This document shows, piece after piece, positions 49,489-50,136 of a stretch of 50,136 nucleotides of DNA (positions are counted from its first letter, which is position 1; each line of letters starts with the position of its first letter). A program made the translations under genes and the position numbers. The notes under the pieces were generated by a model. It saw only the letters and a program-made list of their open reading frames with translations. It did no database searches and was not told where the DNA came from. The DNA is taken from assembly GCA_945864085.1 (NCBI GenBank), contig CAMBAD010000006.1, positions 1 through 50,136 of the forward strand, in the 5' to 3' direction. This stretch comes from an uncultured Streptococcus sp. (lineage in GTDB: Bacteria; Bacillota; Bacilli; Lactobacillales; Streptococcaceae).

Positions 49489-50136
49489 TGACCAAAAGCA
49501 AAAGAAGAAAACACAGAAGCAGGAGATCAGACCTTCTACAGTAAATACGTTAGCCTATCAAGGGCTTTTTCAGAATGGCCTTATGCAGGTCAGTCCAAGC
49601 TATTTCTCACAAACCTATCTCTTAGGAGATGTCAATTATCAAACAGTTGGCTTAGACGATAAAGGAGCTATTGTTGAGAAATATTCCGATTTAATCAATT
49701 CACTGGATGATAAGACCAATTTCCAACTGACTATTTTCAATCAAAAAGTTAATTTGGAAAAATTCCGTAAGAGTATTCTCTATCCCTTACAGGAAGATGG
49801 GTTTGATGCTTATCGTGATGAATTGAATCGCATGATGGATGCCAACTTAGAAGCGGGCGAGAACAACTTTTCAGCTGTCAAGTTTCTTTCATTTGGCAAG
49901 AGCGACCAAACACCAAAACTAGCTTTTCGTTCTCTGTCACAGATTGGGGAATATTTCAAGAGTGGCTTTTCAGAGATTGATGTATCTCTTGGTTTACTTG
50001 GTGGAGAGGAGCGAGTGAATGTCCTTGCGGATATGTTACGAGGTGAAAATCATTTACCGTTCTCTTACAAGGATTTGACCCTCTCAGGTCAATCCACCAA
50101 ACACTTTATTGCCCCAACCTACCTTTCCTTTAAACA
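49445..50136 (+). CDS. VirB4-family ATPase, 5' part
   Basis: The frame starts with GTG at 49445 (AAAAGGAGA upstream) and is open to the window edge, giving the first 230 residues. The basic, Gln/Lys-rich N-terminus, then LAYQGLFQNGLMQVSPSYFS and the TNFQLTIFNQKVN region are typical of VirB4/TrbE/PrgJ proteins of Gram-positive elements. The ATPase motifs lie beyond the edge. VirB4 powers channel assembly. Confidence 0.85.
   Translation, partial: MKKLKHSMKPKTSSNDQKQKKKTQKQEIRPSTVNTLAYQGLFQNGLMQVSPSYFSQTYLLGDVNYQTVGLDDKGAIVEKYSDLINSLDDKTNFQLTIFNQKVNLEKFRKSILYPLQEDGFDAYRDELNRMMDANLEAGENNFSAVKFLSFGKSDQTPKLAFRSLSQIGEYFKSGFSEIDVSLGLLGGEERVNVLADMLRGENHLPFSYKDLTLSGQSTKHFIAPTYLSFK

Larger units (their letters stand above)
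41262..50136 (+). mobile_element. Integrative and conjugative element, left part
   Basis: From the interrupted NUDIX gene to the window edge runs a continuous module: repA_N, small ORFs, orphan C5 methyltransferase, Spx-like and XRE-like genes, CPBP protease, PcfB, VirD4 coupling protein, Maff2, VirB6, PrgI and VirB4. This order is that of streptococcal elements with a type IV secretion system. The left junction is set by loss of NUDIX coding at the GGGGGGG run; the right end, integrase and relaxase are off the window. Insertion in a NUDIX gene is, from memory, a known S. suis integration site associated with serine recombinases. Confidence 0.88.

Noticed and set aside
1..50136. CRISPR arrays, tRNA or rRNA genes
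   Set aside because: No regularly spaced direct repeats and no recognisable tRNA or rRNA sequences were seen on either strand when reading through.

Overview
The window is a low-GC Firmicute chromosome whose gene content points to Streptococcus, most likely Streptococcus suis. The main reasons are a MarR repressor followed by a heterodimeric ABC exporter of the SatR-SatA-SatB type, the niaR-niaX pair, streptococcal LytTR modules, a streptococcal-type conjugative element, and extended -10 promoters (TGnTATAAT) throughout. The species name is an inference; no rRNA, tRNA or CRISPR array is present to support it.

Layout. 1-6190: the end of pgi, a metallophosphatase, two related serine-rich surface proteins, dapH with an M20 deacetylase (lysine/diaminopimelate synthesis), formyl-THF cyclo-ligase and a rhomboid protease. 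6199-6735: non-coding dispersed repeat (copy A). 6736-8671 (minus strand): gpsA-galU. 8813-13111: satRAB-like drug-efflux operon with a palindromic operator on its promoter and a small inverted-repeat element (MITE) in its leader. 13180-17096: dut, an AT-rich membrane-protein cargo gene, radA, carbonic anhydrase and an AIM24-family protein. 17097-20906: second copy of the dispersed repeat, a LytTR regulator with a LiaF-like partner, an MFS transporter and a small LiaF-like membrane protein. 21004-25664: gltX followed by a two-gene AAA ATPase/HNH nuclease defence cassette of Septu type, flanked by a duplicated gltX 3' end. 25665-29241: MerR regulator and target, NUDIX, VOC protein, niaR-niaX. 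29537-34672: argGH and rnpA-yidC-jag. 34724-37710: ABC transporter, LytTR and DUF3021 module, then rpmH. 37865-41140: diacylglycerol kinase, tatD, rnmV and a RelE/DinJ-type toxin-antitoxin pair. 41147-50136: a NUDIX gene cut by a conjugative element whose repA_N, C5 methyltransferase, PcfB, VirD4, Maff2, VirB6, PrgI and VirB4 genes run off the right edge.

The most interesting signal is regulatory. Three separate promoters (upstream of the first LytTR gene, the small LiaF-like gene, and the ABC-LytTR-DUF3021 operon) carry the same tandem octamer (ACCACTTA or a close variant) with 21-bp periodicity, 33-34 bp upstream of an extended -10. This looks like one LytTR regulon joining two LytTR/membrane-protein modules.

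Two other signals concern cargo insertion. The ATPase/HNH cassette at gltX and the membrane-protein gene between dut and radA both lack any integrase. Each is bordered by a duplication of the 3' end of the upstream host gene, so that host gene and downstream expression signals stay intact. Four copies of one MITE also sit in regulatory positions: two in 5' leaders and one supplying a stop codon.
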